DNA of 50,876 bases, taken from IMG/VR virus record IMGVR_UViG_3300032323_001363, positions 1 to 50,876 of that record; one strand, given 5' to 3'. Under the pieces are notes generated by a model. It was not told the DNA's origin, made no database searches, and saw only the letters and a list, made by a program, of their open reading frames with translations. Below are positions 24,660-31,826 of this stretch, piece after piece (position 1 is the first letter of the stretch; every line of letters begins with the position of its first letter). This stretch comes from a virus. Made by a program: the position numbers and the translations under genes.

Positions 24660-25366
24660 CAATTAGCGATAAAATTACTATCGTAGTTCCTTGTAAAAAC
24701 GAAGAAAATTATATAGCACATCTGTTAATGCATTTGCGACAGCAAGGCATAGGTAAAACTAGAATTATTATTGCCGATTGTTCTACAGACAAAACACGAG
24801 AAGTTATTCAAATAATGAAAGGTGAATTAAATGTAGAAGTAATTGAAGGCGGACCGGTATCTACAGCAAAGAATAATGGTGCTAAACTTGTAACAACCCC
24901 ATATATTCTTTTTATTGACAGTGATGTACGTTTCTTTAAAAACACAGTTATTCAAGATGCTGTCAGTGAAATAGAATCAAAGAATCTAGATCTCGTTGGG
25001 TTGAATATTAAATGTTATGATAACAACATAATAGCATCGGTTGGCTTTAGTATTTTTAATGTTATAAACAACATTCTAAAACATTTTAGTCCATTTGCCG
25101 TAGGAGCATTTATGCTAACACGCAAAGACAAATTTGAAGAGTATGGCGGATTCCCTGAAAAATTTGCCACATCAGAAGACTTCTTCCTATCTAGAATGTA
25201 CAGCCCTAAGAAGTTTAAAATCCTCAATCACTATTTTGGACAGGACAGCCGCAGATTTAAAAAGATGGGTTATTTTGGCATGGCTGCATACTTAATTAAA
25301 AATTTTATTAATCGTAATAACAAAGAGTACTGGGATCATCTAGATTCGTCTAAGTACTGGAATTAA
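24656..25366 (+). CDS. Family 2 glycosyltransferase (236 aa)
   Basis: GT-A fold: ITIVVPCKNEENYIAHLL at the start, IIIADCSTDKTREV (nucleotide binding), NNGAKLVTTPYILFIDSDVRF with the DSD metal site, and AVGAFMLTRKDKFEEYGGFPEKFATSEDFFLS for acceptor binding. No membrane anchor is obvious except a hydrophobic patch at ~125-145. The chosen ATG overlaps the phosphatase stop; the longer frame from 24587 was rejected. It may glycosylate surface lipid or teichoic-like glycan. A strong terminator follows. Confidence 0.88.
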   Translation: MTISDKITIVVPCKNEENYIAHLLMHLRQQGIGKTRIIIADCSTDKTREVIQIMKGELNVEVIEGGPVSTAKNNGAKLVTTPYILFIDSDVRFFKNTVIQDAVSEIESKNLDLVGLNIKCYDNNIIASVGFSIFNVINNILKHFSPFAVGAFMLTRKDKFEEYGGFPEKFATSEDFFLSRMYSPKKFKILNHYFGQDSRRFKKMGYFGMAAYLIKNFINRNNKEYWDHLDSSKYWN

Positions 25367-25414
25367 TCGGGCGCACAATCGGGCGATCGCTGGATCCCGT
25401 AACCAGCAGTGATA

Positions 25415-25438
25415 AAAAAGCCCCTTTCGGGGCTTTTC
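25415..25438. terminator. Bidirectional rho-independent terminator
   Basis: AAAAGCCCC-TTTC-GGGGCTTTT makes a 9-bp stem with A- and U-tracts on both sides. It lies between the convergent glycosyltransferase gene and the minus-strand TerC gene and can serve both. Confidence 0.9.
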
Positions 25439-25513
25439 TATTCGTGTGCAATAACTAATGCTACTACTACTGCTACGAAGATTCCTCTTATCCAGAGGTC
25501 TGTTTTTTTGATA

Positions 25514-26467
25514 TTATATAGCGGCTTTCTCATTATCCACCTCCTTGGTTTTATATAGACTATATCCTACCCCACCAGCCAGTAAGCCAAAGGTTAGACC
25601 TAAGGTTAACAAAGCAGTTAGTTTAATACCAATCATCATCAATACAATCTTAACGCCAATCAATACTAAGATTAGTGCTAGAGCGTATTTCAAATAATGG
25701 AATCTATGTATCATAGCACTGAGAGCAAAATACAAGGCTCGCAATCCTAAGATAGCAAAGATGTTAGATGTATAAACTATAAACGGATCTTGTGTAATCG
25801 CTAATATTGCTGGTACCGAATCTACAGCAAATATAATGTCCGCAAAGTTAATTAGAACCAGAGCAACGAACAACGGAGTAAAGTATCTTACACCGTTCTC
25901 TTTGAACCAGAAGTCGTGACCTCTGTATTCTTTGCTGAGATTCATTTTACTTTGCATCCACTTATATGCCGCATTGTTCTCAAGATCTGGACCGTCATCA
26001 TCTTTGGCAAACAACATCTTAACCCCTGTGTAGATTAAGAATGCTCCAAAGAACCATAAGATCCATTGCCATTCTGAAACAGCAGCCGCACCAAATCCTA
26101 TGAATACCGCACGGAAGACTAGAGCCATTAATATGCCCCAGACTAATACACGATGTTCATAGATTCTAGGTATACCCAAGAATGAGAATATTAGTGCAAA
26201 TACAAACACATTGTCTAGACTTAAACTTTTCTCTACGAGAAAACCTGTGTAATAGAGTAGAGCATCATCTGCTCCACGATACCACCATACACCTAGTCCA
26301 AACAGTAGTGCCACTGCTATGTAGAATGCAGAAAGCCATAAACTCTCTTTGACAGAGATTTCGTGATCTTTCTTATTGAGAACGCCCAAGTCGAATGCCA
26401 AGAGCGCGATGACGATTACGAAGAACGCAATCCAAGGCAGTAGAGCCGCCGATAACAACATTTCCAT
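25514..26467 (-). CDS. TerC/Alx family membrane transporter (317 aa)
   Basis: Nine or so hydrophobic segments are visible. The family signatures are present: FVIVIALLAFDLGVLNKKDHEISVKESLW near the N-terminus, SLSLDNVFVFALIFSFLGIP with acidic Asp-Asn, and INFADIIFAVDSVPAILAITQDPFIVYTSNIFAILGLRALYF. These proteins export Mn2+ (Alx, MntX-like). It acts in the inner membrane. A yybP-ykoY riboswitch precedes it, with AGGAG as the ribosome site 7 nt before ATG. The gene ends 80 nt from a bidirectional terminator. Confidence 0.93.
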   Translation of the reverse strand: MEMLLSAALLPWIAFFVIVIALLAFDLGVLNKKDHEISVKESLWLSAFYIAVALLFGLGVWWYRGADDALLYYTGFLVEKSLSLDNVFVFALIFSFLGIPRIYEHRVLVWGILMALVFRAVFIGFGAAAVSEWQWILWFFGAFLIYTGVKMLFAKDDDGPDLENNAAYKWMQSKMNLSKEYRGHDFWFKENGVRYFTPLFVALVLINFADIIFAVDSVPAILAITQDPFIVYTSNIFAILGLRALYFALSAMIHRFHYLKYALALILVLIGVKIVLMMIGIKLTALLTLGLTFGLLAGGVGYSLYKTKEVDNEKAAI

Positions 26468-26474
26468 TTTAGTT

Positions 26475-26578
26475 CTCCTAAAAATGGTCTTGCCGCTTCG
26501 TTTCTAAACCGGGTATTTGCTACCGTAATGACGATTTAGGAATCCTTTGCAGGATGGCTACTCCCCAAAAGTATTTAG
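26475..26578 (-). ncRNA. yybP-ykoY manganese riboswitch upstream of TerC gene
   Basis: On the minus strand the leader contains GGGGAGTAGCC (26556-26566) and GGCAAGACC (26486-26494), the two conserved loop segments of the yybP-ykoY class. ATCCT-GCAA-AGGAT and GGTA-GCAAA-TACC form internal hairpins. P1 would pair CTAAA...TTTTGG with CCATTTTTAG. The 3' part of P1 abuts the AGGAG ribosome site, suggesting translational control. In this class Mn2+ binding raises expression of TerC-type exporters. The 5' end overlaps the end of the HAD gene. Confidence 0.92.
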
Positions 26579-27153
26579 CCTGCAATGATGTCGCAGATTT
26601 CTTTCCAGTTCTTAACAATAGGATACCCACAATCGTGATTCATATTGTGTCCGTGTTCAACAAGGATTGATTTTAAACCTAAATAATATCCAACATCTGC
26701 ATTGGCAGGTTTGTCTTCAATCCACCACAGGCCACTGTCCTGGTAAGGAGCAAGTGCTTCGTCTTTGTCTGCACCTGTGTCTAAACAGATCACAGATTCG
26801 ATAGCGTTGCCAAAGATCTTACGCAGATTCATTTCACGCAATCTCTGTGCATTTTTATCTAGACTTAGGCTTGTGATAACACGGAATTCATAACCGTGTT
26901 CTTCGTGTAGTCGTTTTACATAATATGCTGAGTCACGTAATGCCGGGAGAAACCCAATTGCCGCTGATTCGTTAAATTGCTTAACAATCTTTTTGGCATC
27001 TTTTTCTTCTAGTTCATTATAGTGATGATGTAGATAATAACTTTTCTTATTATCTGCTGTAAGTGTGTAACCACGTTCTTGCATCCAAACTGAGAATGCC
27101 CATTCCCAATCTAGTAGAACTCCGTCTGCGTCTGTAAGTATGATTTTTTTCAT
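26575..27153 (-). CDS. HAD-family phosphatase (192 aa)
   Basis: Motif I is ILTDADGVLLDWEWAF (DxD). Motif II is VITSLSLD, and WWIEDKPANADVG gives the Mg2+ motif IV; a Lys is placed upstream. It may be a 5'-nucleotidase-like or HAD phosphatase of the phage group. The start has a perfect sigma70 promoter just upstream but almost no leader and no clear Shine-Dalgarno. The 3' end overlaps the riboswitch by a few bases. Confidence 0.8.
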   Translation of the reverse strand: MKKIILTDADGVLLDWEWAFSVWMQERGYTLTADNKKSYYLHHHYNELEEKDAKKIVKQFNESAAIGFLPALRDSAYYVKRLHEEHGYEFRVITSLSLDKNAQRLREMNLRKIFGNAIESVICLDTGADKDEALAPYQDSGLWWIEDKPANADVGYYLGLKSILVEHGHNMNHDCGYPIVKNWKEICDIIAG

Positions 27154-27159
27154 ATTATT

Positions 27160-27188
27160 ATTATATACTCAGTTAATGATTTTGTCAA
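27160..27188 (-). promoter_or_regulatory. Consensus sigma70 promoter of the HAD gene
   Basis: On the minus strand TTGACA (27183-27188) and TATAAT (27160-27165) are exactly 17 nt apart. The RNA would start at or within a few bases of the ATG at 27153, so a near-leaderless transcript is expected. Confidence 0.88.
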
Positions 27189-27202
27189 CTCCTTCAAATC
27201 CC

Positions 27203-27210
27203 ATAAATAC
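27203..27210 (+). promoter_or_regulatory. Late-promoter-like motif ATAAATAC
   Basis: Positioned 3 nt before the desaturase ATG at 27214, divergent from the HAD promoter. Confidence 0.45.
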
Positions 27211-27213
27211 AAA

Positions 27214-27915
27214 ATGGATATTATAATTGCAACGTTAGTGATGACGCACATCACAATAGTCTGTGTAACACTGTATCTACACAGAAATCAAGCACACAGA
27301 GGCATTGAGTTCAACCCCGTACTAAGCCACTTTATGCGCTTTTGGCTATGGCTTACTACCGGTATGACTACTAAGCAATGGGTAGCAGTACATCGTAAGC
27401 ATCATCAAAATACTGATGTAGAAGGTGATCCGCACAGCCCTCATGTATTTGGAATTTGGCAACTGGTATTTGGCGGAGTCAAATATTATAATCGAGCCGG
27501 CAGTGATGCCCACATGATTGTAAAATACGGAGCAGGTACTCCTAAAGACTGGATTGAACGCAAACTTTATACACCCCACCATCGCCTTGGCATTCTTGTA
27601 ATGCTAGTTATAGACTTATTGTTATTTGGGCCATGGGGATTTGTAGTGTGGGGTGTACAAATGTTATGGATACCGTTCTGGGCTGCTGGATTTATCAACG
27701 GTGTTGGGCATTGGTGGGGTTATCGTAATGGCGAAACCAAAGACCACAGTCATAATGTAATGCCTTGGGGAATACTAATTGGCGGCGAGGAACTACACAA
27801 CAATCATCACTTAGATCCTGCTAATCCTAAACTAAGCCGTAAGTGGTTTGAGTTTGATATTGGTTGGATGTGGTTTAGATTATTTGAATTTTTAAGACTG
27901 GCAAAACTTAGATAA
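27214..27915 (+). CDS. Fatty acid desaturase (stearoyl-type, 233 aa)
   Basis: Three His boxes that hold the di-iron centre are intact: HRNQAH (23-28), HRKHH (60-64) and HNNHH (195-199). Two hydrophobic hairpins, around residues 1-22/40-60 and 125-165, would cross the inner membrane. Length is a little short compared with bacterial delta-9 desaturases (~270-300), but no motif is missing. It introduces a cis double bond into membrane acyl chains, which would fluidise the host membrane. A strong terminator follows. Confidence 0.92.
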   Translation: MDIIIATLVMTHITIVCVTLYLHRNQAHRGIEFNPVLSHFMRFWLWLTTGMTTKQWVAVHRKHHQNTDVEGDPHSPHVFGIWQLVFGGVKYYNRAGSDAHMIVKYGAGTPKDWIERKLYTPHHRLGILVMLVIDLLLFGPWGFVVWGVQMLWIPFWAAGFINGVGHWWGYRNGETKDHSHNVMPWGILIGGEELHNNHHLDPANPKLSRKWFEFDIGWMWFRLFEFLRLAKLR

Positions 27916-27916
27916 A

Positions 27917-27944
27917 GAAAAAGCACCCGAAGGTGCTTTTTTTT
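27917..27944 (+). terminator. Terminator after the desaturase
   Basis: AAAGCACC-CGAA-GGTGCTTT hairpin followed by a run of T. The stem sequence is nearly the same as that of the tmRNA terminator at 47211. Confidence 0.92.
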
Positions 27945-27977
27945 ACCGCTATATTTTATGGCTCTATGAGCGTAATA

Positions 27978-28265
27978 TTATTTCTTTGTAGCGCCGTTAT
28001 TAACGAAAGAGTACATCTTTTCAGCGGTTTCCAATACTTTATCTAGACCTGGAAACTCTGGCATGCCTACCTGTGTAACGATCTGACCAGTCTTTTCGTC
28101 ACGCTTGGCTGACATTTCCCAACCTTGCCATTTGTAAGTATACTCTTGGGCAACGATATCTTTGGCCATTTCTAAGATCTCTGTGCGGATCTCGTAACCG
28201 TTTTTATTAAACTTAACTTCAGGTGCTTTCATTTCTGGTGCTGTGAATAATTGATTATTTGACAT
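27978..28265 (-). CDS. Small phage protein (95 aa)
   Basis: I recall related sequences in marine phages (pattern YEIRTEILEMAKD...PEFPGLDKVLETAEKMYSFV), all without known function. The protein is soluble and helical. It has AAGGAGA 5 nt before ATG, and an AC-rich leader shared with two other genes. It is the last of four small minus-strand genes. Confidence 0.75.
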   Translation of the reverse strand: MSNNQLFTAPEMKAPEVKFNKNGYEIRTEILEMAKDIVAQEYTYKWQGWEMSAKRDEKTGQIVTQVGMPEFPGLDKVLETAEKMYSFVNNGATKK

Positions 28266-28298
28266 AATTTTCTCCTTGTGTGTGTATGTCTTGTACCT

Positions 28299-28520
28299 TT
28301 AGGCGGTACCTTCCTTCTTTGGAAACCAATGTTTACTAATGGAATCTACAGAATACTTAGCCACATCGATGGTATTATTTACTGCCATCTTGGCAAATTG
28401 TGTTTGCGCATCAATATATGCGTGTGCTGCTTTGTTTAAGGCAGGATCTTTGAAAACTTGATCGGTAACGATCTTTTTTGTGTTTTGAAATGATTCAATG
28501 TAAAAAACTGGTGAAAACAT
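28299..28520 (-). CDS. Phasin-like small protein (73 aa)
   Basis: An amphipathic helix (VFYIESFQNTKKIVTDQVF and later AHAYIDAQTQFAKMAVNNT) resembles phasins, which coat polyhydroxyalkanoate granules. The match is in pattern only and the protein is short. It has its own strong promoter and AAGGAGA site. If the host stores PHA, the protein could alter granules; otherwise it could be a membrane-surface or scaffold factor. Confidence 0.5.
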   Translation of the reverse strand: MFSPVFYIESFQNTKKIVTDQVFKDPALNKAAHAYIDAQTQFAKMAVNNTIDVAKYSVDSISKHWFPKKEGTA

Positions 28521-28550
28521 AACTTCTCCTTGTGTGTTTGTGTATGTATT

Positions 28551-28579
28551 ATTATATATGCCTAGCAGATATAAATCAA
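28551..28579 (-). promoter_or_regulatory. Sigma70 promoter of the phasin-like gene
   Basis: On the minus strand TTGATT (28574-28579) and TATAAT (28551-28556) are 17 nt apart. The leader is AC-rich and ends CACACAAGGAGAAG, as in the ahpC leader at 48156-48175. Confidence 0.82.
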
Positions 28580-28582
28580 GAC

Positions 28583-28702
28583 TTATTCCGCCATTATTCG
28601 TCTAGCGGCTTCGTGATTGCCTTGACGAGCAAAATGACTTGCAGCACGGGCACGGCCAATTGAGTCAATAATTGACCAAACGTAGTTGATGATCTTTTTC
28701 AT
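28583..28702 (-). CDS. Tiny protein (39 aa)
   Basis: Reads MKKIINYVWSIIDSIGRARA and then AASHFARQGNHEAARRIMAE. The ATG overlaps the stop of the DUF3563-like gene (ATGA), so the two are coupled. AAAAGGAAAA gives a ribosome site. The C-terminal pattern resembles short proteobacterial proteins of unknown function. It may be derived from host sequence. Confidence 0.65.
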   Translation of the reverse strand: MKKIINYVWSIIDSIGRARAASHFARQGNHEAARRIMAE

Positions 28703-28875
28703 AGATATTTTTCCTTTTGAGAATTAAATTGTTGGATGTAGTTTTCCAACTGTGCGGCATCGGTAATGCCTTTGGTGCTTAGATAAGCGTCTAAGCGGCT
28801 TTGGTAAGAACTATTTGGAAACATTTCTGCCAAACGTTCTAAGATGGCTAGCATCTTTTGTGATATATATTTCAT
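28699..28875 (-). CDS. DUF3563-like small protein (58 aa)
   Basis: The segment SSYQSRLDAYLSTKGITDAAQLENYIQQF fits the DUF3563 pattern (SxLDxYIxSKNP...AxVExLxxxF) known mainly from Burkholderiales. I chose the ATG at 28875 with AGAGGA 8 nt upstream. A longer frame begins at 28908 or 28950; a TAAATAC motif lies 12 nt before 28908, so a 69-aa form is possible too. Function is unknown. Confidence 0.6.
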   Translation of the reverse strand: MKYISQKMLAILERLAEMFPNSSYQSRLDAYLSTKGITDAAQLENYIQQFNSQKEKYL

Positions 28876-28963
28876 TTGTGTATCCTCTGTATGTGTATAG
28901 TCACTCATGGTTTCTACTGAGTATTTAGTCAGAGAGTTGTGCAATCGCACAACTTTAGAATGA

Positions 28964-28992
28964 TTGACAAATAAAAATAGATAGTTTATTAT
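28964..28992 (+). promoter_or_regulatory. Sigma70-type promoter before the 29-31 kb operon
   Basis: TTGACA (28964-28969) and TATTAT (28987-28992) are 17 nt apart. A late-type TTAAATAT follows at 29007-29014, so the operon may be read by both host-type and late polymerase. Confidence 0.7.
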
Positions 28993-29006
28993 CGTGTATT
29001 AATCTG

Positions 29007-29014
29007 TTAAATAT
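29007..29014 (+). promoter_or_regulatory. Late-promoter-like motif TTAAATAT
   Basis: Situated 21 nt before the start at 29036. Confidence 0.45.
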
Positions 29015-29035
29015 AGTATAGAATTTGGATACCTT

Positions 29036-29320
29036 ATGAAACTTAGAACGAGAAGCATCCTACAAGAACTTAACAGCATAGCAGAAGTTCGTAGCACAGA
29101 CTCTTTGGTAGAAAGCCGTGCTACTAATATTATCAACTCTGCTATTAATCTGTTAGAAAGCATTCATAAACACTACGAGCCGGAGCAGGCTGACGAATTA
29201 GAGCGCAGACTAATTAATGCTATCAAAGGGCAGGATCCATCCAAATTTGTACGTGGAGTGCGTAAGATCGCAGAAGAGCGTAGACAGAAACGTAAATTAG
29301 AAGAATCTAAAGATGAATAA
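29036..29320 (+). CDS. Candidate capsid-targeted small protein (94 aa)
   Basis: Opens MKLRTRSILQELNSIAEV with an ILQE element near the N-terminus, similar in spirit to the targeting leader. The rest is a single charged helix ending in a Lys/Arg/Glu tail. I recall similar proteins next to head genes in T4-like cyanophages. It overlaps the next start by 8 nt. Role unknown. Confidence 0.65.
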   Translation: MKLRTRSILQELNSIAEVRSTDSLVESRATNIINSAINLLESIHKHYEPEQADELERRLINAIKGQDPSKFVRGVRKIAEERRQKRKLEESKDE

Positions 29321-30176
29321 TATCTTAACAGAAGGCGGCAACGTTTTTAAGACTGCCGACAAACAGCCTATAACACAGCGCATCGCTACCAAAGATGTGC
29401 CTGCAACCATAGACTTTATTGAAAAGATCACAGGTTTAGACTTTACCAAAGAATTAGATCCAGATGATAAAAAGCCAGTGAAATGGTTAGGTACTACAGG
29501 ACGTAAAGAAGATCCAGATGGAACTTTCGATCTAAACAGTTCAGGAGACCTGGACCTTTCAGTAGATGCTAGAGAAATCACCAAAGAAGAATTGATTGCC
29601 AAACTAGCAGAATGGTGCAGAGCCAACGGTGTTGAAGAAGAAAATATCTTTAACAAAGGCACAAAGAAAAACGACGGATGGATCAAAGATGCTGGCGATA
29701 ACGTGCATTTTAGAACTCCAATTAATGGCAGTCAAACTAATGGCTTTGTCCAATCAGATTTTATGCTCACAGTCAATCCCAAATTCCAACAGGGATCAAT
29801 GATCGGTGGACGTGGACAGTATAGGGGAGAACATCGTCATATCGTGCTTTCAAGTATTGCTCGTGCTAGAGGATTTAAATATAGTCCTAAGTTTGGCTTA
29901 CTTCACGGTGATACAAACGAGCCGGTAGAAAACGGTGACGATTGGAATATCATTGCCAAACAGTTACTAGGTCAAACAGCCACAGTCAAAGACATTAAGA
30001 GTGTAGATGCTATTATTGCCTACATTATTAAACTGCCTAATTATGATGAGTTAGTAGCAGGCGCTAGAGAAACACTGGGCAAGCAGGGTATTGAACTGCC
30101 TGTTAAAGAAGCATTTGAAAGTTATGTACCGGGAAGCAATGCCTGGATGCGTAGAATGATTAATATAGTAAAATGA
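29313..30176 (+). CDS. Candidate capsid-targeted nucleotidyltransferase-like protein (287 aa)
   Basis: The N-terminus MNNILTEGGNVF carries an ILTE cleavage-like site at residues 4-7. Residues 77-84 read SGDLDLSV, fitting the GS/GD-x-DxD metal motif of minimal nucleotidyltransferases, with QSDFML at ~152 as the third acidic strand. It lies between a helical protein and a KWDG-motif protein with 4-nt overlaps, so the two probable nucleotidyl-transfer proteins are coupled. The substrate (RNA, tRNA or protein) is unknown. Confidence 0.6.
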   Translation: MNNILTEGGNVFKTADKQPITQRIATKDVPATIDFIEKITGLDFTKELDPDDKKPVKWLGTTGRKEDPDGTFDLNSSGDLDLSVDAREITKEELIAKLAEWCRANGVEEENIFNKGTKKNDGWIKDAGDNVHFRTPINGSQTNGFVQSDFMLTVNPKFQQGSMIGGRGQYRGEHRHIVLSSIARARGFKYSPKFGLLHGDTNEPVENGDDWNIIAKQLLGQTATVKDIKSVDAIIAYIIKLPNYDELVAGARETLGKQGIELPVKEAFESYVPGSNAWMRRMINIVK

Positions 30177-31291
30177 GATTCTGGGAAATATTAACCGAAG
30201 ATGAAGCAGCACCTGCCCCTAAGAAAGTAGGCAGAGAGTTCAACCACCTAGAAGACCTAGTGTTCACGGAACCCAACGGTGCTAAACGTGCTGTTCAAGT
30301 TCTAAAAGATCTAGCACAGCCTGCGTCTAAGATTTCTATCAAATGGGACGGCAATCCTACAGTCTATTGGGGACGTGACGACGATGGCACCTTCCGTATG
30401 GTAGGTAAGAACAATTGGGGTCGAGAAGAAGGCAAATCATCTAGCCCAGAAGAACTAAAACAATTTATCAACAGCAGAGGCAAAGGCGAAGAATGGCGTG
30501 CCAAGTTTGCTGGAGATATGGCTGCTATGTGGCCTATATTTGAACGTGCAACTCCAACAGATTTCCGAGGCTACATCTACGGTGATATCTTATTTCACCC
30601 AGGCAAACCTTATAACGGCGGTGACGGTAAATTAATGTTTACTCCCAATCAAACTACCTATGCAGTTAAAGCCACTAGCCCTGTAGGTCAAAGACTTAGC
30701 AAAGCCAAAATAGCAGTAGCCGCACATAAAAAATATGATTATTTTGGAGACAAGGGCGGAGAAGATTTTGCGGATCCAGATATGTTCTCAGGTAATCCTC
30801 AGTTAGCGGTATTTGGTCAAACTTATATCAGCCATAGACCTGCCGTAAATGCCGACAATCTATCACAGATAGAAAAAATAGTCAACACCAACGGTGCTAA
30901 GATAGACCGACTTTTGGCTCCGCAAGCAGGCCTAAGTGATTTACAAAATACTATCTATACATTTGTCAACGCACAAAGCAAGGCCAAAGCCCTAGACAAT
31001 ATCAATACTAAATCTTTCTTTGAATGGTTATCAACTTCTAAGGTTTCTGCTCCTAAACAGAAAAAGATTGCAGATTTAAATGCTACTAACGCAGGAGTGA
31101 TGGATTCTTTGTTTACATTGGTAGCAGAACTAATGAAGGCCAAGAATGAAGTTATTGCTGAATTAGATCAAGCCGAAGGAGACATTACTGCTAATACTGG
31201 CGGCAAGCCTGGCGGTGAGGGTTACGTTAGTACCAAAGATGCTGTAAAACTAGTGCCTAGAGATCGTTGGACTCCATTTAGAGCCGATTAA
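30173..31291 (+). CDS. Candidate capsid-targeted ligase/nucleotidyltransferase-like protein with KWDG motif (372 aa)
   Basis: Begins MRFWEILTEDEAAP, the clearest targeting-type leader, with likely cleavage after LTE. Residues 55-63 read SIKWDGNPT, like the KxDG adenylation motif of ATP-grasp-free ligases and capping enzymes. Downstream GYIYGDILFH may stand for motif III and YAVKATSPVG for a later Lys motif. I recall a phage family with KWDGxP (DUF6267-like) in T4-type phages. Activity has not been shown, and other ligase motifs are not all evident. Confidence 0.65.
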   Translation: MRFWEILTEDEAAPAPKKVGREFNHLEDLVFTEPNGAKRAVQVLKDLAQPASKISIKWDGNPTVYWGRDDDGTFRMVGKNNWGREEGKSSSPEELKQFINSRGKGEEWRAKFAGDMAAMWPIFERATPTDFRGYIYGDILFHPGKPYNGGDGKLMFTPNQTTYAVKATSPVGQRLSKAKIAVAAHKKYDYFGDKGGEDFADPDMFSGNPQLAVFGQTYISHRPAVNADNLSQIEKIVNTNGAKIDRLLAPQAGLSDLQNTIYTFVNAQSKAKALDNINTKSFFEWLSTSKVSAPKQKKIADLNATNAGVMDSLFTLVAELMKAKNEVIAELDQAEGDITANTGGKPGGEGYVSTKDAVKLVPRDRWTPFRAD

Positions 31292-31322
31292 CGCACCAAT
31301 CCGCCTGTTTTTTCTTCCAAAA

Positions 31323-31330
31323 TATAAATA
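31323..31330 (+). promoter_or_regulatory. Perfect T4-type late promoter TATAAATA
   Basis: Exact TATAAATA, the T4 late consensus. The RNA would start near 31337, giving a ~45-nt leader with a strong hairpin and AAGGAG before the ATG at 31383. Confidence 0.8.
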
Positions 31331-31337
31331 CTATGCC

Positions 31338-31354
31338 GGTCCCGGAGCGGGACT
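31338..31354 (+). promoter_or_regulatory. GC-rich hairpin at the 5' end of the leader
   Basis: GTCCCG-GAG-CGGGAC folds into a 6-bp stem exactly at the expected RNA 5' end; such hairpins can protect abundant late mRNA. Confidence 0.6.
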
Positions 31355-31382
31355 GAGATATTAGAGATAAGGAGAAAATATC

Positions 31383-31748
31383 ATGGCAGCAGTAACAAGA
31401 GTAAATCCTACAGCAGTAGCACTAGGTACATTACAATCTACACTACAACTAAAACTGTTTAAGTGTGTTTTGAATAACAGCGGCGATGCAACAGCACGTA
31501 ACGCAGCACAAGCAGCATTTTTAACTGACGAAATCGGTACAACAGGTGCTTTAATGCAGATGAAGGCCAACGGTCTTGAGTTGGCATTTATCGGTGACGG
31601 TCACGCACTTGATGTTGACACAGTTGCAACACGTTTAGGTCGTATCGTTGCAGCAGGTTCATTGACATCATCTGGTGTATGGACATTTACAGGCGGCGGT
31701 ACATTGACTGTAACTAACCCAACAACTTTTGTTGGTTTACAGACCTAA
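31383..31748 (+). CDS. Putative abundant virion protein (121 aa)
   Basis: Ala, Thr, Gly and Val rich, no Cys, with a C-terminal VWTFTGGGTLTVTNPTTFVGLQT. It has the best late promoter in the window, a stabilising leader hairpin, an AAGGAG site and its own strong terminator. Those features fit a highly made structural protein such as a head-decoration or tail component. No family is recognised. Confidence 0.7.
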   Translation: MAAVTRVNPTAVALGTLQSTLQLKLFKCVLNNSGDATARNAAQAAFLTDEIGTTGALMQMKANGLELAFIGDGHALDVDTVATRLGRIVAAGSLTSSGVWTFTGGGTLTVTNPTTFVGLQT

Positions 31749-31776
31749 TTAGTTATTTCTCAGGGATGGGAAGATG

Positions 31777-31803
31777 GGGGCGGATTTATTCCGCCCTTTT
31801 TTT
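31777..31803 (+). terminator. Terminator after the 121-aa gene
   Basis: GGGCGGA-TTTAT-TCCGCCC stem followed by a run of T. Confidence 0.92.
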
Positions 31804-31826
31804 ATTGTTGTAAATAGTAGCATATT

